NCBI GenBank assembly: GCA_965249175.1
Contig: OZ252227.1
Location: forward strand, 5,208,001-5,272,000
Reading direction: 5' to 3'
Source: CAZYFH01 sp965249175
GTDB lineage: Bacteria; Acidobacteriota; Vicinamibacteria; Vicinamibacterales; UBA8438
DNA length: 64,000 nucleotides
Part shown: positions 9,343-18,313 of the stretch, one piece after another
Layout: each line of letters starts with the position of its first letter
Numbering within the stretch: the first letter of the stretch is position 1
The notes under the pieces: model-generated
What the model was told of the DNA's origin: nothing
Databases searched by the model: none
The model's input: the letters and a program-made list of their open reading frames with translations, nothing else
Program-made: the position numbers and the translations under genes

Positions 9343-10889
9343 GGGTCTGGATTAGCCTCGGATTACGCGCAGAGGGCTACGACCTCTTTCCGGTAACTGC
9401 GTGCGAAGTTCGCCCAGAACCGCGGAAGACGATCGCTCATGTGCACGGACCGTAACGTCAAGACGGCCGCGAGTCCTTGGGGCCGCCAGCGCTGACCGCT
9501 GCCGTTCGTGCGCATCTTGATCACGGACTTGCACGCGCCCTCAGTGACGCCACTCCCAACCGGCACGCCAACCGCACGGAGGCGCGCGTAGCGCATCAGA
9601 AGTCGTCTCGGGCGAGGGCGTCGGCGTAGCGGTGACGAACCCAGTCGCGAACCCGATAGATGGCGTTGTCGTTGTGGTCCAAGCTCTCGTTCCACCGAGA
9701 CAGCCGTGCCCCGCGAGCGGCAACGTCGGGTTCTATGTACCGGAGCACCTCACCGAGTCGCTCGGTGAGATGGTACCGGTCGATCGCTTCGTCGGACGTC
9801 GTCACCAGCGGTTCGGCCAATATGGCCGCGCTGAGGAGATTCCACAGCGCTGGCGCGCCGTCCTGCACGACACCGACGGCCAGAGCTGGCGCCTGCCTGA
9901 GCGCCTGGCGAAGATCGGCCATCATGGGGCGCCCGAGACGGTCCGTCGGTGACTCGTGGGCGGCCGCGCTGTAGTGGCAGGTGGCCAACTCTGCCCCGTC
10001 GGCGTCGTGGAAGCTGACGGTCCCGACGTAAGCCATGCGGTCGTTGACGTTCACAGGGGCTGGCTGCGTGCGTTCGTAGGGCCTGTTCCGCGTCTTTCGG
10101 CGCGTCGCGGGCGTCTCGCCGGCTGGAACGTCTTCCTCCATGGGCACCGCCGTGCGGTCGAGGCCCAGCGAGAGGGCGACGGCACCTTCCGGAACACGTG
10201 CCGCACGCCGCAGGCGCGGTTCGATGCGGGGCGCCACCTGCTTGGCCGCGGTCCCCATGGCCTTGGCCACACGTGCCAAGGTACTGCGCGAGGGTGGGCA
10301 CCGGTGGTCGGCCGTCATGTCCTCCTCGCAGCTGCGCATGTGGTCTTTCGCGTCACCCAGCGCAATCCGGAAGCCGAGCGCCGGTGTCGTGCGCTCAACC
10401 AACCCCGCCTCGAGGTCCATGGGCACAATCGTCGGCCCATTGCGCACGCCGATCGCACGGTAGGTCCACCGCTCAAGGTCCAGGGCCCCGCACAGCGTGA
10501 AGTACCGCACGGTCCCAGGCGCGTGCCGCTGGTAGATGACGCCGTCCACCTCCACCTGCGTCCCGTGACTGGCCGCGATCGCCATCAGATCGCTCTGGAG
10601 AAACAGTCGCGTCGCCTCATTCGTGAGGTCTAAGGCCGCCACCTCACGCTCCTCACAGCTGGCGGCGGCTCCAACCGTCGCATCGATGGCCAGGCGAAGC
10701 ACATGCGCGAGTTCCTCCGCCGGCTCTGACGCCTCGTTGCGCTGGACGGAAAACTGATGCCCTGTACCCATGATGCCTCCTTGGTTTCGCTTTGAGATTC
10801 TTGTGAGCCGCAAGTAAGCGTCACCACTGGAGGCATCTCTTTACTACCGCAACTCCCCGTAAGTTGTTGTCTCAGAACCAGATCCCGAC
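9343..10889 (-). mobile_element. ISKra4-family insertion sequence
   Basis: An element of about 1.55 kb inserted in the kinase-PD40 gene. The 10-bp sequence CCCCGGAGTT occurs at 9333-9342 and again at 10890-10899, a good target-site duplication. The left end reads GGGTCTGGATTAG and the right end, inverted, reads GGGATCTGGTTCTGAG, an imperfect terminal repeat. The host reading frame is recognisable on both sides of the duplication. The single transposase gene runs on the minus strand. Confidence 0.8.
9363..10771 (-). pseudogene. ISKra4-family transposase with a frame break
   Basis: Transposase of the ISKra4 group. ATG 10771 is the right start because AGGAGG lies six bases upstream; the frame extends further but without a ribosome site. 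The first 391 residues end ADALARDDF at 9598. The conserved C-terminus (MRYARLRAVGVPVGSGVTEG, then CKSVIKMRTNGSGQRW) is in the -1 frame and runs to 9363. Stop and a possible restart overlap as TGATG at the break. The family is normally one continuous protein, so a single-base lesion is the simplest reading. Coupled translation of the two parts cannot be ruled out. Confidence 0.8.
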
Positions 10890-11200
10890 CCCCGGAGTTT
10901 GCGTTCACCAACGAGCAGCCGCTTCCGATCGAGGGGTTCGTCGTCGTGCCCAATTTTCGGAACTACGACCTGATGCCTGACGGCGAACGCTTCGTCATGG
11001 TGTTTCCGGCAGAAGGAGCCGACGACGGCGAATCCGCCCCCCTCGCATCAACGTCGTCTTGAATTGGGATCACGAGCTGTTGGAACGGGTGCCGGTTCCG
11101 TAGAACGGCACGCCCCGGTTCTCGTCGCACGGCGACAAGCCGAGCGCTCGCGCAAATCCCGGGCGCCCGCGTGCTACGATGCGGCAACGCGAAGCTTGCG

Positions 11201-12201
11201 ATGAGCGCGCTTTCCCAGCCGGCCGCTACCCGCACACTTCCTGCAACGTCTGACGCCGCATCCAGAGTCCGACCCTTCCTCAAATGGGCCGGCGGCAAGC
11301 GCCAGCTGCTGCCACGACTGCGGGAGTTCTATCCACCGGCGTTCGGCGCATACTACGAGCCGTTCATCGGGAGCGGCGCCGTCTTCTTCGACCTGGTCGC
11401 CTCGGGTCGCCTGGACGGACATCATGCGAGACTGACCGATAGCAACGTCGACCTGATCGGTTGCTACAGTCGTGTCCGAGACGAGACCGAGGCGGTCATC
11501 GCGCGACTGCGACGCCTAGCGGCCGCCCACACACGGGACCCGCACGCGCACACTACCGAACGCGCGACCGCAGGTTCAACCCGGCGAGGCAGCAGATCCT
11601 GAACGGCGGCAGGAACGGGACCGGCGCCTATTCCGCGGACCTGGCGGCGATGCTCATCTATCTCAACCGGACGGGTTTCAACGGCCTCTTCCGCCTGAAC
11701 GCCAAGGGGATGTTCAACGTCCCCCTCGGCCGATACAAGAACCCGAAGATCTGCGACCCGGACAACCTGCGCGAAGTCGCACGGGTGCTGTCCCGCACGG
11801 GCGTGTCGGTCCGCTCTGCATCGTACGGAGAGACGCTCGAGTCCGCCAACCCGGGCGACTTCATCTATCTCGATCCGCCGTACGCGCCCCTGAGTGCCAC
11901 CGCGCGCTTTACGTCGTATACGACCCAGGGATTCTCCCCGGACGACCAGGTACGACTTCAACGCACGGTCGTTCGCCTTGCAAAGAAGGGGTGCTGGGTG
12001 CTCTTGAGCAACTCGACGGCGCCGGACATCGCCGCGCTTTACGACGGCAACGCCGCGGCCGAACGGGCAGGCCTGGCAGCGCACAAAGTCCCGGCCAGAC
12101 GTGCGATCAACTCCGTCGCCCGGCGGCGCGGTGCGGTGATGGAGTACGTCATCACCAACATCCCCGAACACGCGCAGCGGGACGCACCATCGTGCCGGTA
12201 A
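11201..12201 (+). CDS. Dam-type (D12 class) adenine-N6 DNA methyltransferase with a frame break
   Basis: Adenine methyltransferase of the Dam/M.DpnII type, which would use S-adenosylmethionine to methylate a short site such as GATC. The N-terminus has FLKWAGGKRQLLPRLREFYP and the SAM-binding EPFIGSGAVFFDL. The catalytic motif DPPY (DFIYLDPPYAPLSATARFTSY, shown in part) and NRTGFNGLFRLNAKGMFNVP are in the second segment. The two halves are in different frames, with the break near 11550 around DPHAH/YRTRDRRFNP, so it is either inactive or one base is wrong. No restriction endonuclease is next to it. The end overlaps the next gene by 10 bp. ATG 11201 is preferred to the upstream start at 11171. 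Confidence 0.75.
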
Positions 12202-13355
12202 CCCCCGGCGTCGACCGGCTGCTCGCCTCGGGCGCGCTGTCAGGCCAACGCGTCGGCCTGCTGTCGAACCCCGCCTCGGTGGACGGCAACCTGCGCCACA
12301 TAGCCGACCGCATCGCCGAACGGCCGGATGTCGCCCTGGCTGCGTTGTTCGGCCCGCAGCACGGGTTTCACGCCGACCGCCAGGACAACATGGTCGAGTC
12401 GCCCGACGCGCGCGACCCGCGTCTCGACGTGCCGATCTATTCCCTCTACTCCGACACCCGCGAACCGACGGGCGACATGCTCGACGGCCTCGACCGGCTC
12501 GTCATCGATCTGCCCGACGTCGGCACGCGCGTCTACACCTATGCCTACACGATGGCCAACTGCCTGCGCGCGGCGCGCCGCAGCGGCCTCGGCGTCATCG
12601 TCTGCGACCGGCCGAATCCAATCGGCGGCCTGGCCGTCGAAGGACCCGTGCTGGATCCCCGGTTTGCCTCGTTCGTCGGTCAGTTCCCGATCCCCCTCCG
12701 CCACGGCATGACGATGGGCGAGCTCGCCCGCCTGTTCAACGAGCACTTCGGCATCGGCGCAGACCTCGAGGTCGTCGCGATGGACGGGTGGTCGCGCGAC
12801 ATGTATCACGACGAGACCGGCTGTCCGTGGGTGATGCCGTCACCTAACCTGCCGACACTCGACGGCGCCATCGTCTATCCGGGCTGCGTGCTGCTCGAGG
12901 GGACGAACCTCTCGGAAGGACGCGGCACAACGCGGCCGTTCGAGCTGGCCGGCGCGCCGTGGATCGACGGGGTCCGGCTGGCAACACGCATGAACGACCA
13001 GTCACTGCCCGGCGTCCATGTCCGCACGATAACGTTCGAGCCGGCGTTTCATAAACACGCCGGCCAGGCCTGCGGTGGCTGCCAGCTTCACGTGACCGTC
13101 CGGCAGGTCTTCAAGCCGGTGATGACGGCGGTCGCGCTGATCGCCGCCTGCCGTGAGCAGAACGCCGACGCGTTCGCGTGGCGTGAGCCGCCGTACGAAT
13201 ACGAGCGAGAGAAACGCCCGATCGATATCCTGTCTGGATCGGAACAGGTGCGCACACAGATCGACGATGAGACCGCCCCAGCCGAGATCGCCCGGAGCTG
13301 GGACGCGGACCTCGCGGCGTTCGCGTCGATCCGGAGCCGCTTTCTGCTGTACTGA
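12192..13355 (+). CDS. DUF1343/NamZ-like exo-beta-N-acetylmuramidase
   Basis: Member of the DUF1343 family. Characterised relatives (NamZ) are exo-acting beta-N-acetylmuramidases that release MurNAc from peptidoglycan fragments. The start is GTG 12192, inside the end of the methylase gene. The product is 387 residues and shows the family's signature stretches: GLLSNPASVDGNLRHIADR, FGPQHGFHADRQDNMVES, DLPDVGTRVYTYAYTM, CDRPNPIGG and LLEGTNLSEGRGTTRPFEL. No clear signal peptide is visible from this start, so it may act in the cytoplasm on recycled muropeptides. That location is inference. Confidence 0.85.
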   Translation: MPVTPGVDRLLASGALSGQRVGLLSNPASVDGNLRHIADRIAERPDVALAALFGPQHGFHADRQDNMVESPDARDPRLDVPIYSLYSDTREPTGDMLDGLDRLVIDLPDVGTRVYTYAYTMANCLRAARRSGLGVIVCDRPNPIGGLAVEGPVLDPRFASFVGQFPIPLRHGMTMGELARLFNEHFGIGADLEVVAMDGWSRDMYHDETGCPWVMPSPNLPTLDGAIVYPGCVLLEGTNLSEGRGTTRPFELAGAPWIDGVRLATRMNDQSLPGVHVRTITFEPAFHKHAGQACGGCQLHVTVRQVFKPVMTAVALIAACREQNADAFAWREPPYEYEREKRPIDILSGSEQVRTQIDDETAPAEIARSWDADLAAFASIRSRFLLY

Positions 13356-13368
13356 CGACGGATAACCA

Positions 13369-13842
13369 ATGGACGACACCACACGCCGCCAACTCATCGA
13401 TCGCTACAAGGACGGACCCCGGGTCGTGGCCGACGCCCTGGCCGGCGCCACCGATGCCGAGCTCGATGCCCATCCGGCGCCCGGCAAGTGGTCGGCGCGA
13501 CAGATCGTGCATCACCTGGCCGACAGCGAGATGACCAGCGCGATTCGGGTGCGGATGCTCGTCGCGCTCGATCGCCCTGCGATTCAGGCATATGACCAGG
13601 AGGTCTTCGCGGAACGCCTGCATTACGACCGGCCAATTGCCGCGTCGCTCGAGGCGTTCCGGCTCGCACGCGTCACGACCGCCGAGGTCCTCGAACGCCT
13701 GGACGACGCCGACTGGCAGCGACACGGATCGCACCCCGAGCACGCACGCTACACGGTCGAAGACTGGCTCCGGATCTACGCGGCCCATGCGCACGATCAC
13801 GCGGACCAGATCACGCTGGCGCGCGCGTCCGCTGCACGGTGA
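13369..13842 (+). CDS. DinB-fold protein
   Basis: A 157-residue four-helix-bundle protein of the DinB/YfiT superfamily. The three metal-binding histidines expected in the fold are suggested by GKWSARQIVHHLADSE and YAAHAHDHADQI. Members include thiol-dependent metal-binding transferases, but most are uncharacterised and this sequence does not identify a substrate. It starts 13 bp after the NamZ-like gene and precedes an SRPBCC gene, so the three may form a transcript. Other DinB-like genes lie at 15687 and at the right edge (63844). Confidence 0.8.
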   Translation: MDDTTRRQLIDRYKDGPRVVADALAGATDAELDAHPAPGKWSARQIVHHLADSEMTSAIRVRMLVALDRPAIQAYDQEVFAERLHYDRPIAASLEAFRLARVTTAEVLERLDDADWQRHGSHPEHARYTVEDWLRIYAAHAHDHADQITLARASAAR

Positions 13843-13876
13843 TACGATCCGCGTGCCCCGTCGCGACGGGGCTCCG

Positions 13877-14389
13877 ATGGCGCAGGCTCAGGGACTACAG
13901 TTCGACCACTCCGTCGTGATCACCGCGGCTCCGACCCAGGTGCTCGCCGCGTTCTTCGATCCGGTTGCCCTGGCTGTCTGGTGGCGCGCCGTGCGCTCGG
14001 TCACGACCCCACGCCCGCTCGGCATCTACGCCATCGAGTGGGACACCACGCCGTTTCAGGACGAGGTCCTCGGCATGCTGGGTGGCGTGTTCTACGGCAC
14101 GGTGATGGAGTTTCGCCACGGACGGGAGTTCTTCCTCGCAGACGCCTACTGGCTGCCACCGGAAAGCGATCCGATTGGGCCTATGGCGCTCGAGATCAGC
14201 TGCCGGATCGACGGTCCGGCCACGCGCCTCGAGGTACGGCAAAGCGGGGCGCAGGACAGCGCGCGATGGCAGCGGTACTACGACATCATCGAAGCGGGGT
14301 GGGTGGATTCGCTCGCGTCGTTGAAGCAGTATCTCGAGCAGGGCGCCGAGCCTCGGCTACCGCCTCGCGGTATCGCCCCGCGTGTGTGA
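13877..14389 (+). CDS. SRPBCC/AHSA1-like protein
   Basis: A 170-residue START-like (SRPBCC) domain protein. It opens FDHSVVITAAPTQVLAAFFD and has the typical tryptophan-rich segment LAVWWRAVRSVTT. It ends with the long C-terminal helix WQRYYDIIEAGWVDSLASL, the usual signature of the AHSA1 branch. Such proteins bind hydrophobic ligands in a helix-grip fold, and the ligand cannot be read from the sequence. It follows the DinB gene by 34 bp. ATG 13877 is chosen as the first start that gives a complete domain. Confidence 0.75.
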   Translation: MAQAQGLQFDHSVVITAAPTQVLAAFFDPVALAVWWRAVRSVTTPRPLGIYAIEWDTTPFQDEVLGMLGGVFYGTVMEFRHGREFFLADAYWLPPESDPIGPMALEISCRIDGPATRLEVRQSGAQDSARWQRYYDIIEAGWVDSLASLKQYLEQGAEPRLPPRGIAPRV

Positions 14390-14422
14390 ACGTCCACCAT
14401 CCATCCCCCGCTCCGAACCCGC

Positions 14423-15607
14423 ATGCCAGCCAACCGGGTCGTCATCGTCGGCGGTGGTGTCATAGGCTCGAGCATCGCCTTTCACCTGTGCCGCGACCGT
14501 CGTCAGTCGGTGGTGACCGTCGTCGAGCGCGATCCATCGTATCGCCGTGCGTCATCGTCCTTGGCCATGGGCGGGATCAGACAGCAGTTCAGCTCGGCGC
14601 CAAACATCGCGTTCGCCCAGCACAGCGTGCGGTTCTATCGGGACTTCGACCAGGCGCTGTGCGTGCCGGGGCACGAGCCGCGGGCACGGTTCCGGCAACG
14701 CGGCTATCTTTTTCTGGTTAACGACGCGCTCGCCACGCGCTTTGGGGAACGCGTTGCGCGGCAGCGTGAGCTGGGCGCCCGGGTCGAACGTCTCTCGGTC
14801 GACGCCATTCGAGACCGTCTCCCCGACGTCGTCCTCGAAGATATCCGCTTCGGGGTCTTCGGCCCTGATGACGGCTACGCGGACCCGCGCGCGGTGCTCG
14901 CCGGGTTCCGGCACGCGGCCGAGGCCGCTGGCGCGGCCTACGTGAACGGCGCCGTCGCCGAGGTGCTGAGCCGGCGCGATGAGGCAAGCGGCGTGAGGCT
15001 CGAGACCGGCGAGATCATCGACGCCGACGCCGTCGTGAACGCCGCGGGACCCTACGCGGCCGCCGTCGCGGCATGCGCCGGTGTCACGGTGCCGGTGGAG
15101 CCGGTGCGCCAGCAGCTGTTTCGCTGCGCGCTCCCGCGGACCTGGCCATACCGCTTTCCGGTCGTGATCGACCCGACGGGTGTCCACTGGCGCCACGAGG
15201 ACCCGGACGAGACGTCCGACCGCGATCGCATCATCGTGGCCAAGACCAAGCTCGACGAGCCGGCGGGCGAGAACTTTACGTGCGACATGAGCCGATGGGA
15301 CCGCGAGTTTCGGCCGCCGTTGGTTGCGCGACTGCCCGCGCTCGAGGAGGCCGAGCTCCTCGACGGCTGGGCCGGACTCTACGAGATGACGCCGGACCAC
15401 AGCCCGGTGCTCGGCGAGCACCCCGACCTGGCCCGGTTCTACGTCGCGAACGGCTTCAGCGGTCACGGCCTCATGATGGCGCCGGCGGTCGGCGCAGCGA
15501 TGGCGGAGCTCGTCGGCCACGGCCGGACGACGAGCCTCGACATTGCGCCGTTCGACCCCGGGCGCTTCGCGCGCGGCGCGCGGTTTCACGATGAGGCCAC
15601 GATTTAG
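14423..15607 (+). CDS. FAD-dependent oxidoreductase of the DAO/sarcosine oxidase family
   Basis: Flavoenzyme of the D-amino-acid/sarcosine oxidase fold, likely oxidising a secondary or D-amino acid. Residues 4-20 are the Rossmann dinucleotide site (NRVVIVGGGVIGSSIAFHL). SSLAMGGIRQQFSSAPN follows, then the GAAYVNGAVAEVL and VVNAAGPYAA segments of the FAD domain. Near the C-terminus GWAGLYEMTPDHSPVLGEHP and VANGFSGHGLMMAP match the family closing motif. Length 394 is normal. It starts 33 bp after the SRPBCC gene. The substrate and electron acceptor are unknown. Confidence 0.85.
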   Translation: MPANRVVIVGGGVIGSSIAFHLCRDRRQSVVTVVERDPSYRRASSSLAMGGIRQQFSSAPNIAFAQHSVRFYRDFDQALCVPGHEPRARFRQRGYLFLVNDALATRFGERVARQRELGARVERLSVDAIRDRLPDVVLEDIRFGVFGPDDGYADPRAVLAGFRHAAEAAGAAYVNGAVAEVLSRRDEASGVRLETGEIIDADAVVNAAGPYAAAVAACAGVTVPVEPVRQQLFRCALPRTWPYRFPVVIDPTGVHWRHEDPDETSDRDRIIVAKTKLDEPAGENFTCDMSRWDREFRPPLVARLPALEEAELLDGWAGLYEMTPDHSPVLGEHPDLARFYVANGFSGHGLMMAPAVGAAMAELVGHGRTTSLDIAPFDPGRFARGARFHDEATI

Positions 15608-15613
15608 CTCTAA

Positions 15614-15629
15614 GCGGGGCTTCGCCCGC
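15614..15629. terminator. GC-rich hairpin after the oxidoreductase gene
   Basis: GCGGG and CCCGC flank the loop GCTTCG seven bases after the stop at 15607. It is placed like a terminator but has no T tract, so it may be only a small palindromic repeat. Confidence 0.35.
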
Positions 15630-15686
15630 CCTGGCTCGAGACATACTGAGGCAGCCTCATCACTCGATCAGACAGGAGCGATTACG

Positions 15687-16169
15687 ATGGCCGTCGGCGA
15701 CACGAACACGGATCAGTCGGACCTCACCGGGAACGATCTTCTTCGCCATTTTCTGGCAGCCACGAAATACCGCGCGGGCAAGGCGCTCGCTGGCGCGACC
15801 ATCGAGTTCGGCGATTTCGCGGCCGGCGAGGGAACGCGGAGCCCATGCGACGTGCTGCGCCACATGACGCACGTGATTGGAGGGACGACGGCGGCGTTGA
15901 AGGGCGGACGCTTCGATCAGGAGCCGCCGGGTCCGCTCGGCACGGAAGGGCAACGCTTCGAGAAAGCGCTCCAGGCAATGGCGGGGTACCTGACGGAGCG
16001 ACAGGTATCCCTCGAGGCGACGAAGCGGCTCCTTCAGGGACCGTTGGCAGACGTCATGACACATGTCGGCCAGCTCACCCTCTTGCGGCGGTTGGCTGGA
16101 TCCCCGATTTCGGGGGAGAACTTCTACCGAGCGGCGATTGACGCGTCCGACCTTGCCGGCGCCCCGTAG
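15687..16169 (+). CDS. DinB-like protein
   Basis: A 160-residue helical protein resembling the DinB superfamily. It has a histidine at the end of helix two (LRHMTHVIGGTTAALKGG) and another in helix four (LADVMTHVGQLTLLRRLAG), placed as in DinB-fold metal sites. The start at ATG 15687 follows CAGGAG. No function can be assigned from sequence. It is separated from both neighbours by about 80 bp and is probably transcribed alone or with the downstream PQQ gene. Confidence 0.65.
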   Translation: MAVGDTNTDQSDLTGNDLLRHFLAATKYRAGKALAGATIEFGDFAAGEGTRSPCDVLRHMTHVIGGTTAALKGGRFDQEPPGPLGTEGQRFEKALQAMAGYLTERQVSLEATKRLLQGPLADVMTHVGQLTLLRRLAGSPISGENFYRAAIDASDLAGAP

Positions 16170-16249
16170 CGACCCGTCCCTGGCCAACGGTGCCTGAAAG
16201 ACGTACGTTAGCGTCGACGCCGACGAATTGCCCCAAGGAGACGACCCCG

Positions 16250-18307
16250 ATGAGTCGCAATCTCGAGTGTAGACGCCGTCAGGAAGCCCCGGAACCACGA
16301 GTGAGATGGACGCGTCTCGTGCTGGTCCTCGCCGGGGCCTGTGCCTTCCCAACGGTGGCATCGGCCGAGCAGCCGGCCGATGGGCGAGCCGTCTATCAGC
16401 AGGCCTGCGCCGAGTGTCACGGTCCCAGGCTCCAGGGAGGCGCGCACGGCCCGGCCCTGAGCGGACTGGCCTTTACCAGTGTGTGGGGTGAGCGCAGCGC
16501 CGACGAGCTGTTCGAGTACCTTCGTAGCGAGATGCCTCCTGGTCAGGCGGGCTCACTCGGCGACGCGGCGTATCGCAGCATCGTCGCGCTCATTCTGGAG
16601 ACGGACGGGCGTGAGGTCCCCGCCGCGTCCGTGTTTGCTCCTGCGGCACCCGGCGCCGGCACGGTCCGATTCGGCGGCCGGGAGGCCGCCGGGCTCACAC
16701 CGGTGACCGACGCGATGCTGCGGCAGCCGCCGGCGGCCGACTGGCTCACGTGGCGACGCACGCTCGACAATCACGGCTACAGCCCGCTCGACCAGGTCAC
16801 CCCGGACAACGTGAGCGACCTGCGTCTTGCCTGGGTGCTCTCGATGCGGGACGGCGTCAACCAGACGACACCGGTCGTCCACGACGGCGTCATGTTTCTG
16901 GCCAACCCTGGCAACGTGGTGCAGGCGATCAACGCCGCGACCGGCGAGGTCATCTGGCAATATCGCTACCAGTTCCCAACGGACGCGCTGACCGGCGTCG
17001 GGGCGACACGTGGACTGGCCCTCTACGACGACAAGGTGTTTCTGTCGACCTATGACGCGGCGATCGTGGCGATCGACGCGCGGACCGGTGATCAGGTGTG
17101 GCGCACGGTCAAGGCCGACTACACCGAGGGGTTCACGCAGACCAGTACCCCCATCATCGCGAACGGGGTCGTGGTGAGCGGCGTCAACGGCTGCGAGCGG
17201 TTCACCGACAACGGCTGCTTCATCACCGGCCACGACCCCGCGACCGGCGAGGAGATGTGGCGCACCTCGACGATCGCGCTGCCCGGTGACCCGAACAGCG
17301 GATCATGGGGCGACATCCCCCCGCATCTGCGCGGCGGCGGTGACGCCTGGATTCCCGGCAGCTACGACCCCGGTCTGGATCTGTTCTACATCGGCACGGC
17401 CCAGGCGAAGCCGTGGGTCGCGGCCAGTCGCGGCATGTCGACCGGCAATGACGCGCTCTACACGAACTCGACGCTCGCGCTGCGGCCGTCGACCGGCCAG
17501 GTGGAGTGGTACTTCCAGCATGTGCCGGCCGAGACGCTCGACCTGGACAGTGTCTACGAGCGGGTGTTGATCGACGTCGACGGCGAGCCGCTGTTGTTCA
17601 CCACAGCCAAGGACGGGCTGCTCTGGAAGCTCAACCGCCGTACCGGCCAGTTTCTCGGCGTCCGGGAAACGGTCTTCCAGAACATCTTCGAGACGATCGA
17701 CCAGCAGACCGGGCGGGTGCGATACCGTCAGGACATCCGGGACGCGCGGGTGGGCGACCCCGTGGAGGCCTGCCCCGGGCTCCTTGGCGGACACAACTGG
17801 CAGGCGTCGGCCTACAGCCCGGAGACCGGGGCGCTCGTCATTCCGCTGCAGCAGATGTGCATGACGCTGACCGGCCGGCCGGTTGATCTCGTGGAGGGGA
17901 GCGGCGGCGTCGCAGGCATCCCGGAGATGCGGCACATGCCGGGCACCAACGACAACGTCGGCAAGCTCGCCGCCTACGACGTCCGCACATTGGAAGAGCG
18001 GTGGAGCCGCGAGCAGCGGGCGCCTTTCCTGACCTCGGCGGTCACCACGGCAAGCAGGCTGGTGTTCGTCGGCGATGCCGACCGGTACTTCCGGGCGTTC
18101 GACGTCGAGACCGGCGACGTGCTGTGGGAGACCCGCCTCGGCCATGCCGCGCACGGCTACACGATCACCTATGCGATCGACGGGAAACAGTATGTCGCGG
18201 TGCCAACCGGGCTGGGTCTGTTTCGCGGGCTCACGGCGAGTCTCACCCCTGAGATCTTCACTCCTGAGACGGGCAACGCGCTCTACGTGTTCGCGCTGCC
18301 GGACTGA
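16250..18307 (+). CDS. Secreted cytochrome c-PQQ dehydrogenase fusion
   Basis: Periplasmic quinohaemoprotein with an N-terminal class I cytochrome c domain (CAECH at residues 53-57, with EMPPGQAG probably giving the axial methionine) joined to a PQQ propeller. ATG 16250 follows AAGGAG and gives a signal peptide with a long basic n-region, cut near VASA. The dehydrogenase part (from about residue 165) starts with LTPVTDAMLRQPPAADWLTW, close to the mature start of the 233-1900 protein, so the two are paralogues. It keeps GCERFTDNGCF and GSYDPGLDLFYIGTAQAKPW. The usual order in haem-containing alcohol dehydrogenases is PQQ first and haem last. Here the haem is N-terminal. Confidence 0.87.
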   Translation: MSRNLECRRRQEAPEPRVRWTRLVLVLAGACAFPTVASAEQPADGRAVYQQACAECHGPRLQGGAHGPALSGLAFTSVWGERSADELFEYLRSEMPPGQAGSLGDAAYRSIVALILETDGREVPAASVFAPAAPGAGTVRFGGREAAGLTPVTDAMLRQPPAADWLTWRRTLDNHGYSPLDQVTPDNVSDLRLAWVLSMRDGVNQTTPVVHDGVMFLANPGNVVQAINAATGEVIWQYRYQFPTDALTGVGATRGLALYDDKVFLSTYDAAIVAIDARTGDQVWRTVKADYTEGFTQTSTPIIANGVVVSGVNGCERFTDNGCFITGHDPATGEEMWRTSTIALPGDPNSGSWGDIPPHLRGGGDAWIPGSYDPGLDLFYIGTAQAKPWVAASRGMSTGNDALYTNSTLALRPSTGQVEWYFQHVPAETLDLDSVYERVLIDVDGEPLLFTTAKDGLLWKLNRRTGQFLGVRETVFQNIFETIDQQTGRVRYRQDIRDARVGDPVEACPGLLGGHNWQASAYSPETGALVIPLQQMCMTLTGRPVDLVEGSGGVAGIPEMRHMPGTNDNVGKLAAYDVRTLEERWSREQRAPFLTSAVTTASRLVFVGDADRYFRAFDVETGDVLWETRLGHAAHGYTITYAIDGKQYVAVPTGLGLFRGLTASLTPEIFTPETGNALYVFALPD

Positions 18308-18313
18308 CGGGTG

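Larger units (their letters stand above)
7620..11103 (+). pseudogene. Ser/Thr kinase-PD40 propeller gene remnant, split by an ISKra4 element
   Basis: The 3' part of an acidobacterial-type protein kinase gene with a C-terminal PD40/TolB propeller. The kinase catalytic core is missing. What remains starts with the end of the kinase domain (GDDVSETLARVIDRDP, then in another frame RRCLQKNPRERIRDIGD). A transmembrane helix follows (VAIASIVVLAVLVTGLAIWG), then propeller repeats such as LWSPDSERITFASDRDGTMS. I count frame breaks near 7672, 8750, 8985 and 11035. The ISKra4 element sits at 9343-10889. The final blades resume after it as PEFAFTNEQPLPIEGFVVVP, and the gene ends NVVLNWDHELLERVPVP at 11103. 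Confidence 0.75.

Noticed and set aside
9343..10889. Programmed frameshift expression of the ISKra4 transposase
   Set aside because: No slippery heptamer or downstream structure is visible at the break, and the family normally has one continuous gene. A lesion is more likely.
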